Shown: positions 1 to 8,155 of the stretch, piece by piece
Layout of the letters: each line of letters starts with the position of its first letter
Numbering within the stretch: position 1 is the stretch's first letter
Assembly: GCA_937906975.1 (NCBI GenBank)
Contig: CALCUN010000206.1
Location: forward strand, 1-34,369
DNA length: 34,369 bases
Direction of reading: 5' to 3'
Origin: an uncultured Bacteroidales bacterium
Lineage (GTDB): Bacteria > Bacteroidota > Bacteroidia > Bacteroidales > P3
Notes under the pieces: model-generated
What the model was told of the DNA's origin: nothing
The model's database searches: none
Seen by the model: the letters and a program-made list of their open reading frames with translations, nothing else
Position numbers and translations under genes: made by a program

Positions 1-643
1 CCACTTCGGCAAACTGTACTGCGGTCTGCTCAGAAAATTCGGTAATATGAATATACGCAATGTCGGGCTGATCTTCTAAAATACCACCGGTCACAGTTTC
101 TGTCGTGCCCAACTCATACCTCGCTACGGTAAATGTTTTTGCTACCCCTTTACGATCCACAGTAATATCTACCATTGTATCCGGTAAGCCACGCATCAAC
201 GCTACGGTTTCATCTAAGGTATTTCCCAAAACAGATTTTCCATCAACGGCTATAATCACATCTTCCGATTGAATACCTGCCTCGGCTGCAGGGCTCTCCG
301 GTATGGCATCTAATACGACGATACGCCCTGTATCATCTAATGCCACATACACACCGATACCATACACATTACCGCTAACATGCTCCATTAAGCTGGTCAA
401 AGTAGCTTCATCCATATAGGCAGTGTACTTATCACCTAAGCTATCCAGCATACCGCGAATGGCTCCGTCAATCAACGTTTCTTTATCGGCCTCCCACAGA
501 TAGCTATTTTCGATCCATACTAAGGTTTGTGCGATTTTTTGAACATGAGAAAAATTTGCTGCTACAAAAACAACTAACGTTAATGTAGTGATACAGCAAA
601 ATGCCAGCAATATATTGCGCAGCAGCTTTATGCTCTCTTTCAT
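1..643 (-). CDS. ctpA: S41 family carboxyl-terminal processing peptidase (CtpA-like), 3'-truncated by window edge
   Basis: This is the N-terminal 214 residues of a periplasmic or extracytoplasmic serine protease that cleaves protein C-termini. A signal-anchor helix spans about residues 9-30. It is followed by the family's N-terminal helical region (DGAIRGMLDSLGDKYTAYM at about 59-77) and a PDZ domain at about 86-173 containing YGIGVYV and SPAAEAGI. The catalytic Ser/Lys core lies beyond base 1 and is not seen. The ATG at 643 is supported by a strong AGGAGGGG Shine-Dalgarno a few bases upstream (about 649-657). That is Firmicutes-like and unlike the weak ribosome sites of the core genes. It lies 74 bases downstream of an ftsX fragment on the same strand, a common Firmicutes order (ftsE-ftsX-ctpA). 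Composition and codon use (CGT, ACC, GCC) differ from the Bacteroidota core, so this fragment is probably not from the same genome. Family assignment is confident. Confidence 0.85.
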   Translation of the reverse strand, partial: MKESIKLLRNILLAFCCITTLTLVVFVAANFSHVQKIAQTLVWIENSYLWEADKETLIDGAIRGMLDSLGDKYTAYMDEATLTSLMEHVSGNVYGIGVYVALDDTGRIVVLDAIPESPAAEAGIQSEDVIIAVDGKSVLGNTLDETVALMRGLPDTMVDITVDRKGVAKTFTVARYELGTTETVTGGILEDQPDIAYIHITEFSEQTAVQFAEV

Positions 644-717
644 TCAGGTCCCCTCCTCGCACGTTTTATTATACGTGGCCCGTGCGATTCTATGTCAAAG
701 ATTTTTGCTATATTGCT

Positions 718-1045
718 TTATACACGCAAATATTTGCGAATGGCAATATTACTGCCGATTGCACCTAATAATGTACCGCCAATCAATAACACAACCATCA
801 ATACTACCATCAGTGCAGGATTTACCATCAGTTCAATAAATCCAACATTCTGTGCCACATAGCTTATCACTGCATCATAACCGACGAACAATGCCACGTC
901 GGCAATCAATGCCCCCAATATACCAATCAGCAACCCTTCCAAAAAGAACGGAATACGTACATACACATTAGTAGCACCAACATATTTCATAATATTAATT
1001 TCTTCCGAACGGACAGAAATACCAATGGATACGGTATTACTGAGT
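718..1045 (-). CDS. ftsX: Cell division ABC transporter permease FtsX, C-terminal fragment (5' end lost at a chimeric junction)
   Basis: This is the last ~108 residues of FtsX, the membrane partner of the ATPase FtsE, which activates cell-wall hydrolases at the septum. The diagnostic stretch NTVSIGISVRSEEINIMKYV, followed by GATNVYVRIPFFLEG, matches the FtsX hallmark (NTIRL...RR.EI.IMK.VGAT..FIR.PF..EG). Two hydrophobic segments follow, the usual last two membrane helices, and the protein ends IRKYLRV. The similarity begins within the sequence LSNTVS near position 1040. Upstream of it (higher coordinates) the frame stays open but no longer looks like FtsX. A methionine at 990 is internal to the conserved motif and is not the true start. 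The neighbouring ctpA fragment on the same strand supports a Firmicutes origin. The fragment ends where a Bacteroidota gene begins on the opposite strand. Confidence 0.85.
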
Positions 1046-1062
1046 GCGCACCCTTGATTTCC
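1040..1062. other. Probable chimeric junction between Firmicutes-like and Bacteroidota-like DNA
   Basis: Left of this point minus-strand FtsX homology is good up to about 1040. To the right, plus-strand BspA-type leucine-rich repeat coding is recognisable from about 1061, and a TGA in that frame at 1055-1057 closes it upstream. Both genes are truncated within a few bases of each other, and base composition and codon use change at the same place. No transposase, tRNA or direct repeat marks it. An assembly or amplification chimera is the simplest explanation; the exact base cannot be fixed by eye. Confidence 0.7.
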
Positions 1063-2860
1063 TGCAACCGTAACGAATAACTCTACAACTTATAACGTTA
1101 CTTCTATCGGCACGCAAGCCCTTGCTTATTGTAGCAACTTAACTCTTGTTACATTCGAAGAAAATAGCAATATCAAAAGCATTGGCGATAGAGCTTTTGT
1201 TCTTTCAGACAAATTAACTTCAATTGAAATTCCAGAAGGAGTTGAAACCATCGGATTTCAGGCTTTTATGTATTGTTATGCCTTAACTAATGTAATTTTA
1301 CCTAATAGTGTTTCTTCTATTGGGTATGGAGCGTTTGTGGGATGCAATAATTTGTCTTCTGTTACTTGCCTTGCTAATACTCCACCTTCTCTTGGAGACT
1401 ATGTGTTTGATAATACTCCTTCTAATAAGACACTTACAGTTCCTTTTAATGCAAGTGGTTATACATCTGATTGGGGCAATGCTACTTGGCAAAAGATTTA
1501 TCATAAGATAAATGAAGGAGAAATTAAAACATTAACAAATGCTTTTGAAATAACAGAAGATAATAAAAGGGGAGTAATCAATGAAGGCGTTTTAAGAATA
1601 ACTCAAAGCGGACAGTTGATAAACCAAACAGAAACAAATGTTGGTGGAATTATTGAAATAGAAACTCCAACATTAGCAAATGACAAATGGTCTTTTATAG
1701 GAGCGCCATTCAATAACTATAAATTAGAAGTAGTAAAACCTGGCACAAAAGATATTTCCATTTCACTTTTTGATTACACAACAGGAAATTGGGCAGAAGA
1801 TTTTGCAACTATTGACGATTCAGTAGGAAGTGGTGAAGGATTCTTTGCATGGAGCTTTGCAGCAGAGCCAACCGTTTTCACAACCTACGGAGACGGTGCA
1901 GAGGTTTATGACTTTTCTCAATTGCCTGCTTACAAAATAAACAACGGTGCAGTAAATGTAACAAAAAATCTTACAACCCATACAGAAGGTGGTAATTGGC
2001 TTGCATTATCTAACCCTTATACTTTCAAACTTGATGTAGAAAAATTCCTAAGTGAACACGGTGATATAAAAGGTGGTGAAGTTTATCGTTTCAATGGCTC
2101 TGTTTGGACACCGGTTTCAGAAGGTGAAATCAATATGACAGAAGGTTTCTTTGTGAATTTTGAAAATCCTGGCACTCATAGTGTATCTTTCTCAAAATTC
2201 TATATATATGAACCTGCAAAATCAAAAGCTATTGAAGCAAAAGATTACATTACTTTAAATGTTGCAGAAGGTGAAAATGTAAGTAAGCTACGTTTTGCTC
2301 AAAATCCAAAAGCTAAACAAGGCGATGACATCTTTGATGCAAACAAACTATTCTCTCCTTTGGAAATCACTGAACCTTATTTCGTAACTGATGGAGTTGC
2401 CTTAGTAAAAGAAGAAGTAAAAGAATATCCTTATACTGCTACACTTAATATTAGAAACTATGAAACAAAAGAAGTAACTCTTTCTATTGATAATATACCA
2501 GAAGGCGTGAATGTTTATTTGATTGACAATGGTTTTGAAGTGAAAATGAACGGTGGTGTAGAATATAACACAAGAATTATTAAGGGAGAGAATGCTGATA
2601 GATTTAAAGTGTTGTTTAAAAAGCAACATCGTTTAGAAAGAATCAAGGATAATCAAATCACTATTACTAATAATAATAGACAAATCAGCGTTAAGAGCGA
2701 CAAAACTGACTTAAACATAGAAGTTTACAATCAATTAGGTCAAAAAGTCTTCTCAACTAATGAATATAACTTCACTTTAAGCGAGCAACCTGCGGGTAGT
2801 TATGTGATAAAAGCTTATCAAGGAAGATTTAGCGAAAGCAAAAAGATAGTTATAGAATAA
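1058..2860 (+). CDS. BspA-type leucine-rich repeat protein with T9SS C-terminal sorting domain, 5'-truncated
   Basis: This is a cell-surface or secreted protein whose N-terminus is lost at the junction near 1050. The in-frame coding begins right after a TGA at 1055-1057; the first ATG (1268) falls inside a repeat and is not a real start. BspA/LRR_5 repeats of the pattern L(T/S)xIxIPxxVxxIGxxAFxxC run from about 1090 to 1490 (for example SIEIPEGVETIGFQAF and VILPNSVSSIGYGAF). A region of about 350 residues with no family I can name follows. The last ~70 residues (from about 2650) have the form of the type A T9SS sorting domain: VYNQLGQKVFS, then LSEQPAGSYVIKAY and KKIVIE. This implies export by Sec, then T9SS, with C-terminal cleavage and surface attachment or release. 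BspA repeats often mediate adhesion; that role here is inference. A hairpin terminator follows. Confidence 0.85.
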   Translation, partial: FPATVTNNSTTYNVTSIGTQALAYCSNLTLVTFEENSNIKSIGDRAFVLSDKLTSIEIPEGVETIGFQAFMYCYALTNVILPNSVSSIGYGAFVGCNNLSSVTCLANTPPSLGDYVFDNTPSNKTLTVPFNASGYTSDWGNATWQKIYHKINEGEIKTLTNAFEITEDNKRGVINEGVLRITQSGQLINQTETNVGGIIEIETPTLANDKWSFIGAPFNNYKLEVVKPGTKDISISLFDYTTGNWAEDFATIDDSVGSGEGFFAWSFAAEPTVFTTYGDGAEVYDFSQLPAYKINNGAVNVTKNLTTHTEGGNWLALSNPYTFKLDVEKFLSEHGDIKGGEVYRFNGSVWTPVSEGEINMTEGFFVNFENPGTHSVSFSKFYIYEPAKSKAIEAKDYITLNVAEGENVSKLRFAQNPKAKQGDDIFDANKLFSPLEITEPYFVTDGVALVKEEVKEYPYTATLNIRNYETKEVTLSIDNIPEGVNVYLIDNGFEVKMNGGVEYNTRIIKGENADRFKVLFKKQHRLERIKDNQITITNNNRQISVKSDKTDLNIEVYNQLGQKVFSTNEYNFTLSEQPAGSYVIKAYQGRFSESKKIVIE

Positions 2861-2880
2861 TAATTATTTTCATGATGGTG

Positions 2881-2915
2881 AAAGGTGAGAGAATTTATTT
2901 CTTTCGCCTTTTTTG
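2881..2915 (+). terminator. Rho-independent-type terminator after the LRR protein
   Basis: Arms AAAGGTGAGAGAA (2881-2893) and TTCTTTCGCCTTT (2899-2911) pair across a five-base loop with two G-U pairs, and a T-run follows immediately. It lies 20 bases after the stop codon of the LRR gene. Confidence 0.8.
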
Positions 2916-3055
2916 TTTTCTTAATTGAGCGATTAAATGACATGTATTCACAAAATCTTTTTCTACTAATACTTGTTATTGTCATTTTGTCTGAATTATG
3001 GGGGAGTATTATAATTCCATAAAACAAGAAAATCAACATAAAATGCGTTATATTT

Positions 3056-3118
3056 AGCCAAATCTTGCTTTTTTTTGTTGCATTTGGCTGAATAAACTAA
3101 ATTTTTGTACTATATTTG
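3056..3118 (+). promoter_or_regulatory. Inverted repeat and -7-like element upstream of the ATPase gene
   Basis: The perfect arms AGCCAAAT (3056-3063) and ATTTGGCT (3082-3089) are separated by 18 bases. Downstream, TATATTTG (3111-3118) fits the Bacteroidota -7 consensus TAnnTTTG, 21 bases before the ATG at 3140. The best TTTG (3083-3086) lies 24 bases away, longer than the usual 19-21, so the -33 element is doubtful. The inverted repeat could be an operator or an RNA hairpin. Nothing else is recognisable in the 2861-3139 gap apart from the preceding gene's terminator. Confidence 0.4.
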
Positions 3119-3139
3119 CACTGATAAATACTCTAAATT

Positions 3140-4555
3140 ATGATAATTGGTAGAAAAGAAGAACAAAAAATACTAATTTCAGCAGCACAATCAGATAATT
3201 CTGAATTGATAGCTGTTTATGGTCGTAGGCGTGTTGGTAAAACCTATCTTATAAGAGAGACATTTAGTTACAAATTCACTTTTCAACACACAGGATTAGC
3301 CAAAGGAAGCATCAAAGACCAATTATTTAGTTTTGCAATATCGCTCCGTGATGCAGGATATGACGATTGTCCAATACCAAAGACTTGGTTAGAAGCATTT
3401 AGTCTGCTTTCGCAGTTATTAAAGAACTCAATGGATGAAAGAAAAATAGTCTTTCTTGATGAATTACCTTGGATGGATACCGCGCGTTCAAACTTTATAT
3501 CTGCATTTGAACACTTTTGGAATGGTTGGGCATCAGCAAGAAAAGATATAGTGCTTATTATATGTGGCTCAGCAACATCTTGGATTATCAATAAGGTGAT
3601 AAATGACCATGGAGGCTTGCATAATAGAGTAACACAACGCATTGCATTACAGCCTTTCACCTTAGGAGAATGCGAAATGTTTATTCAGAGTAAAGGAATC
3701 GAAATAAATAGACATCAAATAGCAGAATGCTATATGATATTAGGAGGAATACCTTTCTATTGGAGCTTACTTGAAAAAGGAATAAGTCTTTCTCAAAACA
3801 TAGACAAGATGTTCTTTGCAAAAAATGGTAAACTTGCGAATGAATTTAATCAATTATATGCCTCACTCTTTAAATCCCCAGAATTATATATAAATATAGT
3901 TACAGCTCTTGCAAAAAAGAAAATTGGAATGACACGAGGGGAAATAATAGAAGCAACTAATACACAAAGCAATGGTGCATTAACAAAAGTGCTTGATGAA
4001 TTAGAATATTGTGGATTTATACATAAATACAACACTTTCGGCAAAAAAAGTAAAGAAATTATTTATCAGCTTATAGATAACTACACATTGTTTTACTTTA
4101 AGTTTATTCAACAAAACAATAACAATGACAAAAATTTTTGGTCTGTATCAACCGAATCTTCAATTCATAGAGTGTGGAGTGGATTAGCGTTTGAACGCCT
4201 ATGTATGACACACATTCAACAAATAAAAGCGGGACTTGGTATAGCGGGAGTATTGACAAATGTTTACTCTTGGTGTAAAAATGCAGATGAAAATAGCGAT
4301 GGAGTACAAATAGACTTAATAATAGATCGCAATGATCAAGTTATAAATATTTGTGAAATGAAATTCTCTCTTTCAGAGTTTGCAATTGATGCAGAATACG
4401 AACAAAAACTAAGAAATAAAAAAGCAATCTTTATAGAATCGACCAACACGCGTAAGGCAGTACACTTGACAATGGTAACGACCTATGGATTACGACAAAA
4501 TTCTCATTCGGGAATGATACAAAGCGAAATAACATTAGACGATTTATTTAAATGA
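3140..4555 (+). CDS. AAA family ATPase with DUF234 / PD-(D/E)XK-like C-terminal domain
   Basis: This is a 471-residue cytoplasmic ATPase of the archaeal-ATPase-like group (STAND/AAA-like) that is abundant and multi-copy in Bacteroidota. Walker A is GRRRVGKT at residues 28-35 and Walker B is IVFLDELPWMD at about 103-113. A GSATSWI sensor-like segment and a winged-helix-like middle region (about 250-315, with TRGEIIEATNT and ALTKVLDELEYCGFI) follow. The C-terminal domain has the DUF234 pattern with D392 in VQIDLIID and E406-x-K408 in CEMKFS. This resembles a PD-(D/E)XK nuclease core, so catalysis is possible but untested. The role of the family is poorly known; toxin-like, defence or regulatory roles have been speculated. 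It is monocistronic, flanked by terminators, with an inverted repeat upstream. Length is normal and no damage is seen. Confidence 0.85.
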   Translation: MIIGRKEEQKILISAAQSDNSELIAVYGRRRVGKTYLIRETFSYKFTFQHTGLAKGSIKDQLFSFAISLRDAGYDDCPIPKTWLEAFSLLSQLLKNSMDERKIVFLDELPWMDTARSNFISAFEHFWNGWASARKDIVLIICGSATSWIINKVINDHGGLHNRVTQRIALQPFTLGECEMFIQSKGIEINRHQIAECYMILGGIPFYWSLLEKGISLSQNIDKMFFAKNGKLANEFNQLYASLFKSPELYINIVTALAKKKIGMTRGEIIEATNTQSNGALTKVLDELEYCGFIHKYNTFGKKSKEIIYQLIDNYTLFYFKFIQQNNNNDKNFWSVSTESSIHRVWSGLAFERLCMTHIQQIKAGLGIAGVLTNVYSWCKNADENSDGVQIDLIIDRNDQVINICEMKFSLSEFAIDAEYEQKLRNKKAIFIESTNTRKAVHLTMVTTYGLRQNSHSGMIQSEITLDDLFK

Positions 4556-4634
4556 AAAGACGTTTGTGTTTTTTTAATGCTAAAAATATAATTCTCTTTA
4601 TGATGATGTTTAAGTTTAAAGTTTCGGCAAAGGT

Positions 4635-4677
4635 AAAAAAAAATCATATCCCAATAATTTAGGATATGATTTTTTTA
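4635..4677. terminator. Bidirectional hairpin terminator between convergent genes
   Basis: The arms AAATCATATCC (4641-4651) and GGATATGATTT (4662-4672) form a perfect 11-bp stem with a 10-base loop. It is flanked by an A-run on the left and a T-run on the right, so it can serve both the ATPase gene (+) and the efflux operon (-), which converge here. Confidence 0.85.
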
Positions 4678-4697
4678 TTTTTGTTTTTTTATCTCTG

Positions 4698-4988
4698 TTA
4701 TACGTCTATTGTTTCCCAAAAGAATATTCTTAAACCTTGTTCTGGTGCTGAGTTGTCTAAGGCTTGTATTCTTTTTTTAAGGATAGGGGCGATGTTGTCA
4801 TCGACTATGCAAAGTGTTGCCATGTTTTTTGCAGGCCAAGCGTGAGAACCTAGGTGTGGTTCTCCCGTTTTTGAGCCTCTTCCTTGTATATCTTGCCAGC
4901 GTGTGTATCCTCTGATGGATAATTGATGTAAAATGTTTTCTACATCTTGCACATGGGCTTGGTTATATGCTATAAATGCTGCTTTCAT
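4698..4988 (-). CDS. PG0541-type transporter-associated small protein (PII-like fold suspected)
   Basis: This 96-residue soluble protein is the last gene of the RND efflux operon, starting 4 bases after the acrB stop. It begins MKAAFIAYNQAHVQDVENIL, contains RGYTRWQDIQGRGS and ends LRIFFWETIDV. Small proteins of this kind at the end of Bacteroidota RND operons are known as the PG0541 family, after the Porphyromonas gingivalis PG0538-PG0541 cluster (recalled, not searched). The alternating beta-alpha pattern and the ...RW...G.G... segment recall nitrogen-regulatory PII-like proteins, suggesting a sensor or modulator of the pump. That is inference. No signal peptide or membrane helix is present, so it should act on the cytoplasmic side. 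Its 3' end is served by the hairpin at 4635-4677. Confidence 0.75.
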   Translation of the reverse strand: MKAAFIAYNQAHVQDVENILHQLSIRGYTRWQDIQGRGSKTGEPHLGSHAWPAKNMATLCIVDDNIAPILKKRIQALDNSAPEQGLRIFFWETIDV

Positions 4989-4992
4989 CTTA

Positions 4993-7900
4993 TTATTCTT
5001 TTACTGTTCTACGACTTAAATGTAATGAGTGTTTCTTTCTGTAAGATTTTACTTCTCTTGATGCAAACCAACCATAGACTGTTGGAATGATTACAAGGGT
5101 TACAAGTGTGGAAACGGTCAATCCTCCTACGATTGCTATACCCATTGGTTGCCAAAGTTCACTTCCTTCTCCAATTCCCATAGCCATAGGCACCATACCA
5201 AGGATTGTGGTTGCCGAAGTCATAAGTACAGGACGTAGTCTTGATTTTCCTCCTGATATAATGGCTTGGCTGATTCCCATTCCTCTTTCTCGGTTAAGGT
5301 TTATGTAGTCCACAAGTACGATACCGTTCTTTACAACTATACCTACAAGCATTACGCCTCCGATTAAAGACATTAGGTTAAGTGTTTCGCCTGTCATGAA
5401 TAGTGAAAGTATCAATCCTACGAATGCAAACGGAACAGAGAACATTATAATGAATGGATAGCGTAGTGATTCAAACTGTGCTGCCATTACGATATAGACT
5501 AACAATAGGATTAGGACTAATAGTAATCCCATATCGCCAAAGGATTCTTGTTGGTCTTCAAATGAACCTCCTATTTGCGTTCCTATTTCTACTGGAATGT
5601 CCATTTTGTCAAGTTCGCTTTGTATGCTTGCTACTGCAACGTCAAGAGTTGTTCCGTAAAGTGTTGCTGTTACTTTTACGATTCTTTCTCTGTCTTGACG
5701 TTTTATTGATGGTGGTGATTGTCTTTCCACAACTTGTGCTACTTCTGATAGTCTTACGGCTTTGCCTTGCGAGTTGTAGATTAAGATGTTTTCAATATCT
5801 TCTATTGATTGACGGTGTGCTCTGTCGTTTCTTATCTTAATTTTGTATTCTTCTCCGTCTTCACGGAAAATTGATGCAGTCATACCGTTCATTCTGTTAC
5901 GAACATAGGTAGATGCTGTAGCAACGTTCAATCCGTTCAAAGCAAGTTTTTCTCTATCAAACTCTATTTGGAATTGAGGTTTGTAGTCTTCTCTGTCGAT
6001 TCTTACGTCCTTTAATCCTTCTATGTTTTCCATAGAGTGTTTTACGTCTTCGGCAATTTTTTCTGTTACTGCAAAGTCGTAACCAAAGATTTCAACATCG
6101 ATTGTACTACCAGATGTCATTCCGCCACCGCCACCTGCTGATACGTTAAACTTGTTTACTTCTGTGTAAGAGCCGATTTCTTTTCTTAATTGTTCGGCTA
6201 CTGCAAACATATCTCTGTCTCTTTCTTCTAAGTCTTTAAGTCTAAGACGGAATGATATGTAGTTACTTCCAGAAGCATTCATCATTGCAAATGAGTTGTT
6301 GTCATCATCTGATGGTGTGCCGACTGTGTATGTGAATGATTTCTTTTCTGGTACTTTTTCTGCTATTGCTTTTTCTAAACGTACTGCTATTTCTTTTGCT
6401 CTCTCTACATTGGCTCCCGAAGGTAGTTCTATACTTCCTGTTATCTGTCCGTTGTCCGAAGCTGGTATGAACTCTGTTCCTAAACGTGTTGCCATAACTA
6501 TTGAAATCACAAAGATTGCAAGTGAGATTATGAATGTAAGCATTTTATGACGTACTGCCCATGTTAGAAGTCTTTCATAAGCATTGTCAAGTTTGTCTAA
6601 TCCTCTTTTTATTGGAGTGTATATTGTTTTGAATACTTTGTTGTGTTTTTTGTCTTTTTCTCTCTTTAAAAGCAATGAACACATCATTGGAGTAAGTGTA
6701 AGGGCTGATGCAGTAGATACTATCATTATGATACAAATCATCCATCCTAATTGCTTGAACATTATACCTGCCATTCCACCCATCATAGTGAATGGGAAGA
6801 ATACCGCAAGCAATGTAAGGGTTGTGGCAATTACGGCAACGGCTACTTCATTTGTTCCGTAAATTGATGCTTCTTTTGGTTTACTTCCGCGTTCTATGTG
6901 TGTTGTTACGTTTTCCAAAACAACGATTGCGTCATCGACCACCATACCTAAGGCAATGGAGAGGGCAGACATTGATATGATGTTGATAGTGTTGCCTGTT
7001 ATTAAAAGATATATGAAAGATGCGATAAGGGCAACAGGAATTGTTACCATAATGATAATGGTTGCTCTCCATTCTCCAAGGAAGAATAAAACAACTATTA
7101 CAACGAATAAACAAGCAAGCACAAAGGTTTCAACCAATGAACTGATTGAGTTTTCGATGTTGTCAGTTGTATTCATCACTTCTTCTAAATGAATATCTTT
7201 TGGAAGGTTCTTTTGGATTTGAGGAAGTTCTGCTCTGATTTTTTCCATAACTTCCACAGAGTTTGCACCTGTTTGTTTTTGGATTACTATAGTTGCTCCT
7301 TTTACTCCATTAACATAACTTTCTTGTGCTTTTTCTTGGATTGTGTCGCTAACGTATGCAACGTCTCTTAAAAAGATATTTTTTCCGCCATAGTTAGCTA
7401 CAACTATGTTGTTTAAGAGTTCGCTTTCTTTTATTTCACCTTCTATACGTAAAGAATAGGTTTCGCTTCCTACGTCAATGTTTCCTCCTGGTGTGTTTAC
7501 GTTTTCTGTTGCAACGGCTGAGCCTATTTGTTCTACTGTAAGGTTGTAGGCTTCTAATTTATTAGGATCGCAATTTACTACTATCTCTCTTTGTGGTGCT
7601 CCTGAGATTGACACTGAACCAACTCCGTTAATTCTATTCAAAGGATTAGCAACAGCATCGTCTAATATCTTATAAAGAGCAGCAGTGCTTTCATGGGAAG
7701 TCGCAGACAAGATTGCAATCGGCATCATGTCGGTAGAAATTTTGAGAATCATAGGATTAGAACAGCCATCTGGTAAGGCTTGTTTTACTAACTCTATTTT
7801 ATCTCGCATATCGTTTACTGCGTCATCTATATCTATACCCCAATTAAATTCACAACCGATAATTGCTGTGTTTTCTTTTGAGGTGGAGGTAAGTTCTTTT

Positions 7901-8130
7901 AAATCGCTGACTGTACTCAAAGCACTCTCCATTACTTTCGTTACGTTGTTTTCAACGTCTTCGGCACTTGCTCCTGGATATGATACAATTACATACGCCT
8001 GATTCATTTCTATTTCAGGCATTTGGTCAATGGAAAGTTTGCTTAATGAAAATAAGCCTAAAACTATTATCGCTACGAATATAAGCGAAGTGGTTATTGG
8101 CCTTTTAACCGAGGTTTCGTATATTTTCAT
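4993..8130 (-). CDS. RND efflux pump inner-membrane permease (AcrB/HAE1 family)
   Basis: This 1045-residue proton-driven exporter is full length for the HAE family. It has an N-terminal helix (about 12-30), the porter motif SYPGASAEDVENNV (50-63), and membrane helices 2-6 from about 332, including GMVVDDAIVVLENV with the paired aspartates D399-D400 of the proton relay. A second repeat begins at about 545, and the C-terminal bundle contains VGIVVKNGIVLVDY, whose Lys corresponds to the third relay residue. It takes substrates from the periplasm or inner leaflet and passes them to the HlyD-type adaptor and TolC-type channel encoded just upstream (spacings 25 and 34 bases). The substrate is unknown; family members export drugs, detergents, bile acids or fatty acids. 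No adjacent regulator gene is seen. Confidence 0.93.
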   Translation of the reverse strand: MKIYETSVKRPITTSLIFVAIIVLGLFSLSKLSIDQMPEIEMNQAYVIVSYPGASAEDVENNVTKVMESALSTVSDLKELTSTSKENTAIIGCEFNWGIDIDDAVNDMRDKIELVKQALPDGCSNPMILKISTDMMPIAILSATSHESTAALYKILDDAVANPLNRINGVGSVSISGAPQREIVVNCDPNKLEAYNLTVEQIGSAVATENVNTPGGNIDVGSETYSLRIEGEIKESELLNNIVVANYGGKNIFLRDVAYVSDTIQEKAQESYVNGVKGATIVIQKQTGANSVEVMEKIRAELPQIQKNLPKDIHLEEVMNTTDNIENSISSLVETFVLACLFVVIVVLFFLGEWRATIIIMVTIPVALIASFIYLLITGNTINIISMSALSIALGMVVDDAIVVLENVTTHIERGSKPKEASIYGTNEVAVAVIATTLTLLAVFFPFTMMGGMAGIMFKQLGWMICIIMIVSTASALTLTPMMCSLLLKREKDKKHNKVFKTIYTPIKRGLDKLDNAYERLLTWAVRHKMLTFIISLAIFVISIVMATRLGTEFIPASDNGQITGSIELPSGANVERAKEIAVRLEKAIAEKVPEKKSFTYTVGTPSDDDNNSFAMMNASGSNYISFRLRLKDLEERDRDMFAVAEQLRKEIGSYTEVNKFNVSAGGGGGMTSGSTIDVEIFGYDFAVTEKIAEDVKHSMENIEGLKDVRIDREDYKPQFQIEFDREKLALNGLNVATASTYVRNRMNGMTASIFREDGEEYKIKIRNDRAHRQSIEDIENILIYNSQGKAVRLSEVAQVVERQSPPSIKRQDRERIVKVTATLYGTTLDVAVASIQSELDKMDIPVEIGTQIGGSFEDQQESFGDMGLLLVLILLLVYIVMAAQFESLRYPFIIMFSVPFAFVGLILSLFMTGETLNLMSLIGGVMLVGIVVKNGIVLVDYINLNRERGMGISQAIISGGKSRLRPVLMTSATTILGMVPMAMGIGEGSELWQPMGIAIVGGLTVSTLVTLVIIPTVYGWFASREVKSYRKKHSLHLSRRTVKE

Positions 8131-8155
8131 GTTGTTTTCTTTTTGTTTTAGTGTT

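Noticed and set aside
1..1045. Horizontal transfer of ftsX-ctpA into the Bacteroidota genome.
   Set aside because: Both genes at the join are truncated, no mobile element is present, and the pieces would be non-functional.
1268..2860. The LRR protein starting at the first ATG (1268).
   Set aside because: Clear BspA repeats continue in frame upstream to about 1061, so this methionine is internal and the gene is 5'-truncated.
4552..4662. A 36-codon open frame overlapping the ATPase stop as ATGA, starting MKRRLCFFNAKN.
   Set aside because: It runs into the terminator stem and ends in its loop, has low-complexity composition and resembles no family.
5454..5840. A 128-codon frame antisense to the acrB-like gene.
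   Set aside because: It is a leucine/arginine-rich shadow of a conserved RND coding region.
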